DNA from: Desulfobotulus alkaliphilus
Lineage (GTDB): Bacteria > Desulfobacterota > Desulfobacteria > Desulfobacterales > ASO4-4
Length of the DNA: 64,000 nucleotides
Assembly (NCBI RefSeq): GCF_007830435.1
Contig: NZ_VLLC01000001.1
Span: forward strand, 144,007-208,006
Direction: 5' to 3'
Shown here in pieces: positions 8,461 to 19,149 of the stretch. The position numbers and the translations under genes were made by a program. Under the pieces are notes generated by a model, which was not told the DNA's origin, did not search any database, and saw only the letters and a list, made by a program, of their open reading frames with translations. How positions within the stretch are numbered: position 1 is the stretch's first letter; every line of letters begins with the position of its first letter.

Positions 8461-8592
8461 TGGCTTCGAGAGCCTCAGCCACCGTTTCGAGAGCCTCAGC
8501 CACCGTTTCGAGAGCCTCAGCCACCGTTTCGAGAGCCTCAGCCACCGTTTCGAGAGCCTCAGCCACCGTTTCGAGAGCCACAGCCACCACCG
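8461..8592. repeat. 21-bp tandem repeat, six units, same palindromic core as the 81-bp array
   Basis: Six head-to-tail units of 21 bases (the last with a T-to-A change) each hold CGAGAGCCTCAGCCACC, the core also seen in the 3870-4187 array. There are no spacers between units, so it is not a CRISPR array. It lies between the hsdR stop and ATPase copy B and would be transcribed as part of the operon. Confidence 0.85.
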
Positions 8593-8611
8593 TAGGAGAA
8601 GCCACAGACTT

Positions 8612-11600
8612 TCACCCCGCCTGCCAGAGTTCTTCGCTGAAGGTTTCCAGCACGGCATCCAGTCTGTTGTCCAGCACCTTATCGAAGCGCTTCACGCCGC
8701 CATGGGCGGCAAAGGCCCGGTTGATGAACCCGGCATCCACCACCACCTCATGGGTGAGCTGGGCGGCCAGCCGTTTCAGCCACTGCTTCTGTACGCCTGA
8801 CCATTCATGCATGGCGAAGATACGCTGAAGGGCCTGATGCACACGGGTTTCAAAGGGCACAAGGGGTTCGCCAAGGGCGGCCTGACGAATGAAGCCGATG
8901 ACGCTGGCCGCAATGTCCTCGTTGGTGCGGCTGGCCCAGGCCTTTCGCAGATGGGCTTCGGGGAAGCCTGCGGCATCAAGAAAAAGCCGGATTTCCCTGA
9001 GGGCGTCACGGGTCAGCTCCTTTGGCCGGTTGACAACGGCCATGAGGGCGGCATTGCGGTTCACCTCCTCCCGGATAAAGCGGGTGAAGGCATCGAGATA
9101 ATCTTCCGGCCTGCCATGCTCTCCCCAGGTCTGGCTGCGCTCCAGAAGTTCGTCTGCGCCTTCATAGATAAGGGGCCTTGTATAGCTTCCTAAAATGGCC
9201 TGCACCTCCTCCACCTGCCTGAGAAAACCCGGCTGGCTGCGGATAAACTCCGAAGCCTTTTCCGGCCCCAGCTCCCTCAGAAAACGGGGCATTTCCTCCG
9301 TGGCGCATCCCCAGCTTTTTTCCAGATCCGCCAGCTTTTCCCGCATTTCAGGCTTGGTCTCGGCCTTTTTTTCCGCCTTGCGCATGACCCGCATGAGCTT
9401 CTGGCTGAGCTGATCCAGCACATCATGGGCATGGGTGGCGGGGCTGCCCTCCCTTTCTCCGGGCTGCCCAAGGGCCTCCTTCAGAGAGGCCGTATCCGTG
9501 ATTTCATCCAGAAGCTGGGCGATGGTGATGCCGGGGTTTTTCACCAGAGGCTTCATGTCCGTGACCTTTTCCAGCGCCGCATAAATACCCACGGGATCAT
9601 AGATACGGAAGATGGTTTTACCGATGGCATCACAGCGGCGGGTGGCCCGGCCCATCATCTGCTGATAAAGAATGCGGGAACGCACCCTGCGGAGAAAAAC
9701 CAGATGGCAGATGGGCGGTACATCAATGCCCGTGGTGAGAAGATCTACAGTAATGGCCACAACGGGGTAGCGTTCATTTTTATAGAGGCGGATCACCTGA
9801 TCCACCTTATCCGTACGGCCCGTGATGATGCGGACGCTGGCCTCGTTGTAATCGCCGTTGTACTTTTCAGAAAAAGCCTCATCCAGCAGACGTTTCACCA
9901 TTTCCGCATGGTTCTGGGTGGCACAGAAGATCATGACCTTTTCATCGCCAAAGGGGTCCAGCTCTTTGGCCAGTTCCCCGCAGATCACCCGGTTAAAGCC
10001 TTCGGTGATGACCCTGCGATTGAAGGACTCCACATCAAAATCCAGCTCATCCTCCAGCTCCGCCAGCTCCACGGCCCCGGTTTTCATATCAATGGCCTGC
10101 ACCTCGCCCTTGTCAAAATGGATGCCGTGGCGGGTGAGCATGGTTTCATAGCGGATGGGCGGCTCGTGATCGATGAGCCAGTCTTCGGCCACGGCCTCCC
10201 TGTAGGAATAGGTGAAAACGGGTCTGCCGAAAATCTCCGTGGTGTGCCGGGCCGGGGTGGCGGTGAGACCGATGCGCACGGCATCAAAATATTCCAGCAC
10301 CCTGCGGTAGGCGGACTGATACTGGAAAGCGTCCCGGTGATGGAGCTCCCCTTCGTCCATCTCCTGATCCAGAACGTAGCCCCGGTGGGCCTCATCCACG
10401 ATGATGCAGTCAAAGGTATCCACGGCAGGGGGTGTCTCCACCATGAAAATGCGGCGCACCATGGCCTGCACCGTGGCTACCTGAATGCGGGTTTCCGCCT
10501 CTTCTGCCATGTCCCCCATTTCCGCAATGTTGTACACCCTGGAAAGGGAAAGGTTCTGCTCCAGCGGGGCTTCCTTAAAGGCATCCATGGCCTGACTGCC
10601 AAGGGCCGTGCGATCCACCAGAAAGAGAATGCGGTGAAACCCCTCGGCCTTGAGAAGGCGGTACATCAGCCCGATGATGGTGCGGGTTTTACCCGTTCCC
10701 GTGGCCATGGCCACAAGGCAGCGCCGCTCTCCCCGGCCAAGGGCCTCTTCCACGGCGGTGATGGCCCGCTTCTGGTATTCCCTCAGCCGGAGATAGCCAA
10801 AGGGCTCCTTTTTTAAAAATTCCATGGACTCCCTGCGGCTTCGGGCCAGTATGTCCAGAAGACCTTCCGGGCTGTGGAAGTTTTCCAAGGCTCTGCGGAT
10901 AAAAGAAGGACTGCGAAGATCCCTGAACCATGTGCCGGACTGTTCCGCCATCTGGGGCAGAAAAGGCCTGCCGTTGCAGGCATAGGCAAAGGGAATGCCG
11001 AAAAAATCCTGCTGACCGTCGGGCCAGGGGCCATTTTCCCAAGGGGGCTGCATGGATTCCGAAGGCCGAAAGGCTCTGGCATAGCGTTCCGCCTGGGGAA
11101 TGGCTGATGCCACATTGATGTTTTCCCGCTTGGCTTCCACCACGGCAAGGGGGATAAGGCCCGCAAAAAGAATATAATCCGCCCGGTGTCCGCCCTTTAA
11201 AGGCCACTCCGCAATGGCAAGGTTTCTGCCCTTTTCAGGCCTTGCGCCAAGGGAACAGGTGAGGGACTGGGAATCCGCCTCCCAGCCTGATTCCCTAAGT
11301 CTGGCATCAATGAGGATGCGGGTCAGCTCCTCGTTCAGGGAAAGGTTTTCGGCCGCCTTCGCCGTGCGCTTGCGGATGTCCTTCAGGCCGGGGGTGTCCG
11401 CACCCTGTTTTTTCTGTTTTTCAAGCTCTTCCTGAAGATTTTTAATGCGGCTTTCAAAGGCCTCCCTTTCCTTTTCAAGCCTTTGCTCCTGCGTTTTCGC
11501 CCTTTCCTCAAAGCTTCGGGCTTCCGCATCCATCAGCTCCGCAAGGGCTTCATATTCCTCCTTCTCCCTTGCCATGAGCTCGGCAAGGGCACGGCTTTCC

Positions 11601-12118
11601 CCTTCCTTTTCAAAGGCATCCTTCAGGCTTGCCTTCAGCTGGGCCATTTCCTCCTGAAGCTTTCGCAGGGGCTGGCTGGGATCTTTGGGCGGAACAAAGG
11701 GGCCGGGCTTGAAATCCTTTGCATTTTTACCAAAGCTTCTGTGGAACCAGACCGCAAGGCTCCGGGCCAGCTTCAGGCCGTCCATGGCCTGTCTGTGGCA
11801 GGTACGGAAGGCATGGGTGGCCTTGTTGCCCTCGATGCGAAGGGTATGGAAGATCTCCCGGATCTGCGGATCAAGGCCCATGTCCTGCTGGAGCCTGTAA
11901 AGGAGGGTGGCCTGGGTGGTCTGGCTGTCAAAGGGAATGCCACAGCGGGTGGCAATGTCCTGGGCAAAGGCTTCGCCCAGCTGGCGGAGTTTGATGAGGG
12001 TGGTGTTGGGATCGCTGGCAAAGGCCTCTTCCGCGCGCAGGGCCAGTTCGGAAAAGATGGGATCATGGTTTTTCAGAAAATCAAAATTGCCCTTTGTTCC
12101 GGAATGATCTGTCTCCAC
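8612..12118 (-). CDS. hsdR: type I restriction enzyme, endonuclease/translocase subunit HsdR
   Basis: 1168 residues, as expected for HsdR. An N-terminal DUF4145-like domain (PIFSELALRAEEAFASDPN) is followed by a long Glu/Arg coiled coil (about 150-240). Next come a nuclease domain with the PD-(D/E)XK signature (HRADYILFAG..AVVEAKRE), a helicase core with Walker A MATGTGKT and DEAH box VDEAHRGY, and helicase C motifs (TTGIDVPPI, QMMGRATR). HsdR cuts unmodified DNA after ATP-driven translocation. The start is a GTG with AAGGAGG five bases upstream. HsdM and HsdS are encoded downstream on the same strand, separated by the two ATPases and vapBC. Confidence 0.96.
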   Translation of the reverse strand: METDHSGTKGNFDFLKNHDPIFSELALRAEEAFASDPNTTLIKLRQLGEAFAQDIATRCGIPFDSQTTQATLLYRLQQDMGLDPQIREIFHTLRIEGNKATHAFRTCHRQAMDGLKLARSLAVWFHRSFGKNAKDFKPGPFVPPKDPSQPLRKLQEEMAQLKASLKDAFEKEGESRALAELMAREKEEYEALAELMDAEARSFEERAKTQEQRLEKEREAFESRIKNLQEELEKQKKQGADTPGLKDIRKRTAKAAENLSLNEELTRILIDARLRESGWEADSQSLTCSLGARPEKGRNLAIAEWPLKGGHRADYILFAGLIPLAVVEAKRENINVASAIPQAERYARAFRPSESMQPPWENGPWPDGQQDFFGIPFAYACNGRPFLPQMAEQSGTWFRDLRSPSFIRRALENFHSPEGLLDILARSRRESMEFLKKEPFGYLRLREYQKRAITAVEEALGRGERRCLVAMATGTGKTRTIIGLMYRLLKAEGFHRILFLVDRTALGSQAMDAFKEAPLEQNLSLSRVYNIAEMGDMAEEAETRIQVATVQAMVRRIFMVETPPAVDTFDCIIVDEAHRGYVLDQEMDEGELHHRDAFQYQSAYRRVLEYFDAVRIGLTATPARHTTEIFGRPVFTYSYREAVAEDWLIDHEPPIRYETMLTRHGIHFDKGEVQAIDMKTGAVELAELEDELDFDVESFNRRVITEGFNRVICGELAKELDPFGDEKVMIFCATQNHAEMVKRLLDEAFSEKYNGDYNEASVRIITGRTDKVDQVIRLYKNERYPVVAITVDLLTTGIDVPPICHLVFLRRVRSRILYQQMMGRATRRCDAIGKTIFRIYDPVGIYAALEKVTDMKPLVKNPGITIAQLLDEITDTASLKEALGQPGEREGSPATHAHDVLDQLSQKLMRVMRKAEKKAETKPEMREKLADLEKSWGCATEEMPRFLRELGPEKASEFIRSQPGFLRQVEEVQAILGSYTRPLIYEGADELLERSQTWGEHGRPEDYLDAFTRFIREEVNRNAALMAVVNRPKELTRDALREIRLFLDAAGFPEAHLRKAWASRTNEDIAASVIGFIRQAALGEPLVPFETRVHQALQRIFAMHEWSGVQKQWLKRLAAQLTHEVVVDAGFINRAFAAHGGVKRFDKVLDNRLDAVLETFSEELWQAG

Positions 12119-12518
12119 GAAGCCTCCTTGTATTCAAAATCCATGAAGCATCTGCAAGAATCCTTTCTATAGCACAGTCAGCGGCCCATATAGTGGGGCA
12201 CCCCTCATTTTTTTAAAATAAAATTTCTGATGATCAGGATCTTTACAATTTCTTATTACTACCCTGACTCAGCCACAGCTTGCTGGTCCGGTTGTTGTCA
12301 GGCCCATGGTGCGAGCTTTAATGATTTCAGGCTCCATGGATACGGACTGTCTTCCATGGGATGAACGCTAAGGTTTACCGCCAGCACTTCCATGCGGTTG
12401 CTTACGAATCGCTGCATTCAGGCCCTTTCCTGCTCTCTCCGCCTCCCATAGGGCATTCATCGGTCAGACCAAAGCTGCCACCATCACACAAGGACCTGAG
12501 TCTGCATAAACCAGGGTA
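12119..12518. other. 400-base intergenic region holding part of a dispersed repeat
   Basis: No gene was recognised. Bases 12255-12325 (TTACTACCCTGACTCAGCC.. to GGTGCGAGCTTTAA) match the left 70 bases of the insertion at 27130-27352 with about ten changes. The right end of that element is not seen here, so this is probably a truncated copy. The rest, with CCATGGGATGAACG at 12355, gave no coding signal. Confidence 0.6.
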
Positions 12519-13529
12519 TCACGGACAATTTTCCAGTTCCTCATATACCCCCCTCTGAACATTGAAGGCATAGGCTTGCCCTGCCATTTTCTCCATGGAA
12601 TCGAGAACAAAATCCTTCTCAAGGAAAGCATCCTGCCTGTATCCGGCCCTTCTGATATGACATTCCAGAAGCCCCGTTATGTCCATCCCCCATAAGACCT
12701 TCTGATCCGTATCTTCACCATTTTTGATACCATGACTGCCATTGGCTGTAGCGACTGGCCGGGGTTCCAGAAAACTTATAAAATTCACATACGGCCCCAT
12801 GCCCGGACCATAAATCAGTATGGCAAGAATATCGCCCTTTCTGAAAAGAAGAAAAACCCCATTTTTTTTTGCAAGCTCGCTGTCCTCTGCCCTGCCCCAG
12901 TATGAAAAACCAATGGCTTCAAGCTCAGCGAACTCTATCTTCAGCCCTTTAAGCACCTCTTCATCCGGCAAAGAATCCTCCTTAAACGGAAGCCTGAAAA
13001 CCGGAGGAGGCTGAACTGTATCAAACTTTTTTATCCCCAGATATTTACACAGCGAGAGAACAAGGAAAGGCATCAGAGAATGTGCGCTAAGATCCCATAG
13101 TTCTTTCAGGGGCAAACGACCAAGCCTCAGACGAAAGGCCTTCACTCTTTTGCCTTCTGCTCCATGCCGTTCCCCCACAGCCTGCATCCACTCCCACTGA
13201 TCCCTTATGGTACCAAGGGAAATATCAGGGGAAAGCTTCTCATCCGTGTAACGGGCCTCTTCCCCCAGCGTTGCGGGATCCAGATCTTCCAGGGCATCAA
13301 GAAGCTGTTCATATTCCTCCTCCGATATGGAAAAGGGTTCCCAGCTTGCTCCGGGTCCCATGCCACCATCCCCGCCGCCGGAAAGAAAAATCTCGTTGAG
13401 AACAAAAAAATCAGGAAAAATACCCAAATGTCCCAGATAGGGAATGTCATAGACAAAAACCGGAAGCGCAGCCTCCCTTGCTTCTGGCTCGCCATGAAAT
13501 TCATGGCGCAGATATTTAACTACCTTCAC
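12519..13529 (-). CDS. hypothetical protein of about 336 residues
   Basis: The reading frame is long and continuous. A GTG at 13529 follows AAGGAGGGGAA and gives KVVKYLRHEFHGEPEAREAALPVFVYDIPYLG; a GTG at 13574 would add 15 residues but lacks a ribosome site. The product is soluble with no signal peptide or membrane segment. It has an acidic stretch (EEEYEQLLDALEDLD), several tryptophans, a proline-rich point (QPPPVFRLPF) and a glycine-rich loop (SGGGDGGMGPG). I do not recognise a family. It lies upstream of hsdR on the same strand, at the border of the defence island, about 400 bases away, so co-transcription is doubtful. Confidence 0.65.
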   Translation of the reverse strand: MKVVKYLRHEFHGEPEAREAALPVFVYDIPYLGHLGIFPDFFVLNEIFLSGGGDGGMGPGASWEPFSISEEEYEQLLDALEDLDPATLGEEARYTDEKLSPDISLGTIRDQWEWMQAVGERHGAEGKRVKAFRLRLGRLPLKELWDLSAHSLMPFLVLSLCKYLGIKKFDTVQPPPVFRLPFKEDSLPDEEVLKGLKIEFAELEAIGFSYWGRAEDSELAKKNGVFLLFRKGDILAILIYGPGMGPYVNFISFLEPRPVATANGSHGIKNGEDTDQKVLWGMDITGLLECHIRRAGYRQDAFLEKDFVLDSMEKMAGQAYAFNVQRGVYEELENCP

Positions 13530-13920
13530 TTCCCCTCCTTTTTTTAATAATATGCTTTCAGGGCTTGCCTTCACAATCTAAACAAAATCAATATCTTATA
13601 AAGCTGGTTAATACCAAGCTTCCCATCCTGATTCCGTGAATCCCGCACCCCGTAAAAAGGGGGCAAAGGAGGAAGGAGGGTAACCCGGCTGTCAAAGGGG
13701 ATGTCACAGAGGCTGGTACAGAAAGAAGGCAATCATGGGAAAAGCGCCAGAAAAAACATAACACGGTCTGAAAGGAAGCAAGAAAGCAATGAGTATGAGC
13801 AAAACCCTGAAAAAAGAAATACCAGCCATTCTCACCTCTTAATGCCCGCATAATAAGACTCTTTCATGCCTACAGCAATCAAGGAGAGTTACCAATCCAT
13901 TATGCGCCGCCGGTCCTGGG
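13530..13920. other. intergenic region without a recognised gene
   Basis: An 87-codon frame on the minus strand is rich in Phe, Cys and Ser, lacks a ribosome site and has no recognisable family. A G-rich patch (GGGGGCAAAGGAGGAAGGAGGG, 13659-13680) stands out. Nothing else was seen. Confidence 0.5.
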
Positions 13921-14607
13921 TCACGGCCTTTGATGCAAGCCTTTGCAAAAATATTTTACCATGAGGCAGATATCCACGTCACAGCCTTCAAAGGGTGCTT
14001 CACCATTCAGAAGAAAATCCTTAACTGCTATCGTCTTAAGCTGTTCAAAGCCACATTTTTCGTGCAGCTTTCGGGAACCAACGCCCGTACATTCCGAAAA
14101 GACATAGTGAAAGCCAGCATTACAGGCAGCCGCAAGCGCAGTCTGCATAAGACGCATCGCAATACCTCTGCCTTCATACTCCGGTGCAACTCCAACCGCA
14201 GTGAGGTGCAGGCCTGCCCCTTTCCCGGTTCCTCCCATCTCGTGCAACGGAAAGAGAAGCTCTTCATGCAGAGCAGAAACAGCCAAAATCCTCTCGGCTT
14301 CATCCCCGGTCAGATTTTCCGGCTTTTGCTGCAGGCCTGCAGCAAAAGCCGGATCTTCACAGAGGATAAAACCTGCGGCCCTTCCCCCCTCTGCCGGAAT
14401 CCTTGCAATCCAGCAGAACGCCTGAGAAAGGGAACTCTCACCACCATATACCGTCTTTGCAATGGAAAACAGACGTTCCCTGCTGAAACCAATACATTTT
14501 GTCAGTGGTTCCCGGTTATAGAAAAAATCAAGGTAGAGATGCAGCAGCTCATCTGTTTCCTGACCGGAAACCCGCTCTGTCAGAACCGTATCATATTTTC
14601 TGTCCAT
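13921..14607 (-). CDS. GNAT-family N-acetyltransferase
   Basis: 228 residues from the ATG at 14607 (MDRKYDTVLTERV), with GGGGGAG six bases upstream; a farther ATG at 14631 would add eight residues. The acetyl-CoA-binding motif A is clear near residue 145: LTAVGVAPEYEGRGIAMRLMQTAL (V-x-P-x-x-x-G-R-G-I-A). Motif B follows as FHYVFSECTGVGSRKLHEKCGF. GNAT enzymes transfer acetyl groups from acetyl-CoA to amines; the substrate cannot be told. The sequence pattern recalls the arylalkylamine-transferase-like subgroup, which is only an impression. The upstream U32 gene ends 21 bases away on the same strand, so the two may form an operon. Confidence 0.85.
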   Translation of the reverse strand: MDRKYDTVLTERVSGQETDELLHLYLDFFYNREPLTKCIGFSRERLFSIAKTVYGGESSLSQAFCWIARIPAEGGRAAGFILCEDPAFAAGLQQKPENLTGDEAERILAVSALHEELLFPLHEMGGTGKGAGLHLTAVGVAPEYEGRGIAMRLMQTALAAACNAGFHYVFSECTGVGSRKLHEKCGFEQLKTIAVKDFLLNGEAPFEGCDVDICLMVKYFCKGLHQRP

Positions 14608-14627
14608 CTCTTTCTCTCCCCCTTTTT

Positions 14628-16523
14628 TCAATCTTGAACAGCATTTTCCGAAACAACGTGCATGCAGCAGGCAGCACAGTCAAAAACCAGAGTAAAAGAA
14701 ACCCTGTTTCCCTTCAGATGCCAGCTTCCTCCGCCGTCTGCCCCATGCCAGCGGGGGCAGGCCCCAAAGGCATAGCGCAGGCAGTGATGGGTGGTCATGA
14801 CCCTTGTTCCGGGAGGCAGTCCTTCTTTTTCAAAGGCCATGGCCTGAACAATGCTGCCATGCTTTTCATAAAAGGCCCTTGCCATGGCATTGCTGACATT
14901 AAAGGAAGCATCAGGGGAGCTTTCTGGATAGCTCAGTGTTTCAAAGCCCTCTGCGGCCGGCTTTCTTCGGGGTCTTTCATATTTTTCAAGACGCAGGGCC
15001 GCAAGCTTTTCTGCCGCTTCCCGTCGCAGGGCATTGAGGGCCGAAGCCCTGAAAAACCAGGGGCCTGTCTCCACAAGGACGTCCTTTGCCTCAAAGGCCG
15101 TGTCTCCCAGTTTTTCCAGCTGCCGCCTCACGGTTTCCTGAGCGGCTGCAGGGTTCTTTGCGGGTTCACGGTCAAAGCCTGAACAAACCTCCACACACAG
15201 CCCTGTGGCAGAATCTCCCATTTCAAGGACAAAATCCTTCTCCCCTTCCCTGAAAACAAGGGTTACGGCAAGCTTTCTGGATGCGCTTTTTTCGGACTCC
15301 AGCATCCGCCTGAAACGGATATCCCCATTTCTGTATAAAACGGACCCGGCCACATCGGAAACCTTGAGACCCTTGAGGGCGTCCGGTGCAGGCCATACCC
15401 TTTTCCCTTCCGCACGGTTTATATGGAAACCCCGCATCCGGCCTGCGCTATCCAGAAAACAAAGTCCGTCTCCGGAAGCAAGATCCGCTGCCCCTTCCAG
15501 AAAAAGAATGCCCCCCTCAAGGCTCTGAATACGGCAAAGCTTTTCACCCATGGCTTTTGGCGTATCCATCTGCCAGATTTTTTGCCGCCTGCCGTAAAGA
15601 AAATAATCCGTGCCGCCCCGGCGAAAGGTCTTTGCCGGGTCCGGGCTAAAGGTAAAGGAAGAATCTCCGTGGGAAGCCCGCTCTCCCCTGCCCCAGATTT
15701 CCATGGCCGCATCCAGCTTTTTTCTGTAAAAGGCCGTCACGTTTTTCACGTAGGAAATATCCTTGAGGCGTCCTTCGATCTTGAATGAACTCACCCCTGC
15801 CTCCAGCATGGAAAGAAGGCCCTCCGAACGGTCCATGTCCTTCAGAGAAAGCAGATGCTTTCCGCCGCTGATACCCTTTCCCTTTTCGTCCATAAGGTCC
15901 CATGGCAGACGGCAGGGCTGGCCGCAGACACCCCGGTTGGCACTTCTGCCTCCCATGGCAAGACTCATCCAGCAACGGCCCGAATGACTGACACACAAAG
16001 CACCATGCACAAAGGCCTCAAGGTCAAGGTTCGTTTTTTTACGGATGCGCCCTATGGCTTCAAGGTCCAGCTCCCTTGCCAGAACGACACGGGAGACGCC
16101 CGCTGCTTCCAGAAAAGCAATGTGCTCCGGTGTCATGTTATGCATCTGGGTGCTGGCATGGAGGGCCATGGGGGGAAGATCCATTTCAAAAAAAGCCATA
16201 TCCTGAAAAATAACGGCATCCACCCCCGCATTCCAGGCTTCATGGATCAGGGTTTTCGCATTTTTAAGCTCATGGTCGTATAAAAGCGTGTTCAGGGCCA
16301 GATAAACCTTTGCATGGAAACCATGGGCAAAACGGCAGAGGCTTTCAATGTCTGCCATGGTATTTCCTGCGGCGGCTCTGGCACTGAAACGGTCCGCACC
16401 GATATATACGGCATCCGCACCATGGCTGATGGCGGCCCTGCCCCCTGCCAGATCCTTTGCCGGGGCCAGAAGCTCAATGGCTGCCTTTTTTATAAAGGGG
16501 GCACCTTTTTGTACTATGGTCAT
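14628..16523 (-). CDS. peptidase U32 family protein, RlhA-like (DUF3656)
   Basis: 631 residues from the ATG at 16523, which follows GGAGGACAACC. The N-terminal half is the U32 barrel: IELLAPAKDLAGGRAAISHGADAVYIGADRFSAR, LHASTQMHN, and the signature EGRLKDISYVKNV. A cysteine cluster (CVSHSGRCW..NRGVCGQPCR) matches the probable metal or cluster site of U32 enzymes. The C-terminal half corresponds to DUF3656. Although called peptidases, E. coli members act in RNA hydroxylation: RlhA modifies 23S rRNA C2501 and TrhP modifies tRNA. The length and DUF3656 half fit RlhA best, but the RNA target is inferred. A final segment HHCLRYAFGACPRW..FDCAACCMHV adds four more cysteines. Confidence 0.85.
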   Translation of the reverse strand: MTIVQKGAPFIKKAAIELLAPAKDLAGGRAAISHGADAVYIGADRFSARAAAGNTMADIESLCRFAHGFHAKVYLALNTLLYDHELKNAKTLIHEAWNAGVDAVIFQDMAFFEMDLPPMALHASTQMHNMTPEHIAFLEAAGVSRVVLARELDLEAIGRIRKKTNLDLEAFVHGALCVSHSGRCWMSLAMGGRSANRGVCGQPCRLPWDLMDEKGKGISGGKHLLSLKDMDRSEGLLSMLEAGVSSFKIEGRLKDISYVKNVTAFYRKKLDAAMEIWGRGERASHGDSSFTFSPDPAKTFRRGGTDYFLYGRRQKIWQMDTPKAMGEKLCRIQSLEGGILFLEGAADLASGDGLCFLDSAGRMRGFHINRAEGKRVWPAPDALKGLKVSDVAGSVLYRNGDIRFRRMLESEKSASRKLAVTLVFREGEKDFVLEMGDSATGLCVEVCSGFDREPAKNPAAAQETVRRQLEKLGDTAFEAKDVLVETGPWFFRASALNALRREAAEKLAALRLEKYERPRRKPAAEGFETLSYPESSPDASFNVSNAMARAFYEKHGSIVQAMAFEKEGLPPGTRVMTTHHCLRYAFGACPRWHGADGGGSWHLKGNRVSFTLVFDCAACCMHVVSENAVQD

Positions 16524-16569
16524 GGTTGTCCTCCATGGTTGTGGTTGCCCACCCGAGGCTGGCATGAAG

Positions 16570-16700
16570 CCTGCCATATTTAAAAACCCTAAGACTTTAA
16601 AGACCCTAAAGACCTTAAACACAGCCAAACCTGCTGCATTCAACAAGATTAAGCACCTTAAAGACCTTAAAAAAACTAAAATCCAACCTTTTTCCTTTTA
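16570..16700. repeat. short AT-rich direct repeats upstream of the U32 gene
   Basis: Between the U32 gene and tRNA-Arg the motif CCTTAAAGACC/ACCCTAAAGACC recurs four or five times in a loose 11-base rhythm. It may be a promoter-proximal repeat or simple-sequence expansion; no protein frame is likely. Confidence 0.4.
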
Positions 16701-16734
16701 CCCCACCCCTGCCCTTTTACATAAAATACCTTGA

Positions 16735-18420
<1,686 letters not shown>

Positions 18421-18425
18421 AGCAT

Positions 18426-18453
18426 AAAAAAAGACCACCCCTTTGGGATGGCC
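18426..18453 (-). terminator. terminator of the tRNA-Arg/Gly/Gly unit
   Basis: On the minus strand GGCCATCCC pairs with GGGTGGTC (one G-U pair) around AAAG and is followed by seven T. It sits between the convergent glpK and tRNA cluster. Confidence 0.75.
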
Positions 18454-18467
18454 CTTCATCGTCATAA

Positions 18468-18542
<75 letters not shown>

Positions 18543-18578
18543 ATAAGGGGGGGTAAAACAAAAAACAATTAAAATTAA

Positions 18579-18653
<75 letters not shown>

Positions 18654-18693
18654 CCATTTCAAAGGCTTTCAGAAGCTTCCTTTAAAAGGCGCT

Positions 18694-18770
<77 letters not shown>

Positions 18771-18986
18771 TTAACGAAGAGACCTTTTAGCAGAGGGTTT
18801 CCCCCTTGTCCAGCAAAAAGCAACCTGAAATCCATTTTTTTATTATAAACATGCCAGAGCAGGGGCCGGATACATTTCCTGCATACCAGAGCCATCATGG
18901 TGACAGGCAAACAGATGATCCTTACCGGCCATAATTTTTTTTTCACAAAAAAAAGAACGGGGACAAAAAAAACAGGAGGATGATCC
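18771..18986. other. intergenic region upstream of rpoH
   Basis: AT-rich with runs of A and T (TTTTTTTATTATAAACA; AATTTTTTTTTCAC). It probably holds the divergent promoters for the tRNA cluster and rpoH, but no convincing -35/-10 pair was picked out. Confidence 0.4.
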
Positions 18987-19076
18987 ATGAAAATACCCTG
19001 CAAGGTTTACATCTTTATTCAGGCATGGGATGATGTCCTTTCCGGGAAAGCACGAGGCTTTTACCCCTCTGTATAA
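18987..19076 (+). CDS. possible 29-residue leader peptide upstream of rpoH
   Basis: ATG at 18987 follows a strong AGGAGG seven bases upstream and opens 29 codons (MKIPCKVYIFIQAWDDVLSG..) before TAA, 73 bases ahead of rpoH. The ribosome site is better than that of rpoH itself. It could be a regulatory leader or chance; no family recognised. Confidence 0.3.
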   Translation: MKIPCKVYIFIQAWDDVLSGKARGFYPSV

Positions 19077-19149
19077 ACCTGGATGACAGGCATCCCGGCA
19101 GCCCCGGAACGCATCAGAAAAGCTTAACCGACCATCTGGAAGTGCCACA

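Noticed and set aside
8349-8828. Repeat-coded frame (VSRASAT units) and possible CRISPR array
   Set aside because: The 21-bp units abut with no spacers, so it is not CRISPR, and the frame runs antisense into hsdR.
9425-10816. 463-codon open frame antisense to hsdR
   Set aside because: It is the shadow of the well-supported HsdR helicase frame; the product is His/Gly-rich with no family resemblance.
12361-12558. 65-codon frame before the hypothetical gene
   Set aside because: No ribosome site and it overlaps the antisense end of the 336-residue gene.
13588-13851. 87-codon minus-strand frame
   Set aside because: No ribosome site, Phe/Cys/Ser-rich composition and no recognised family.
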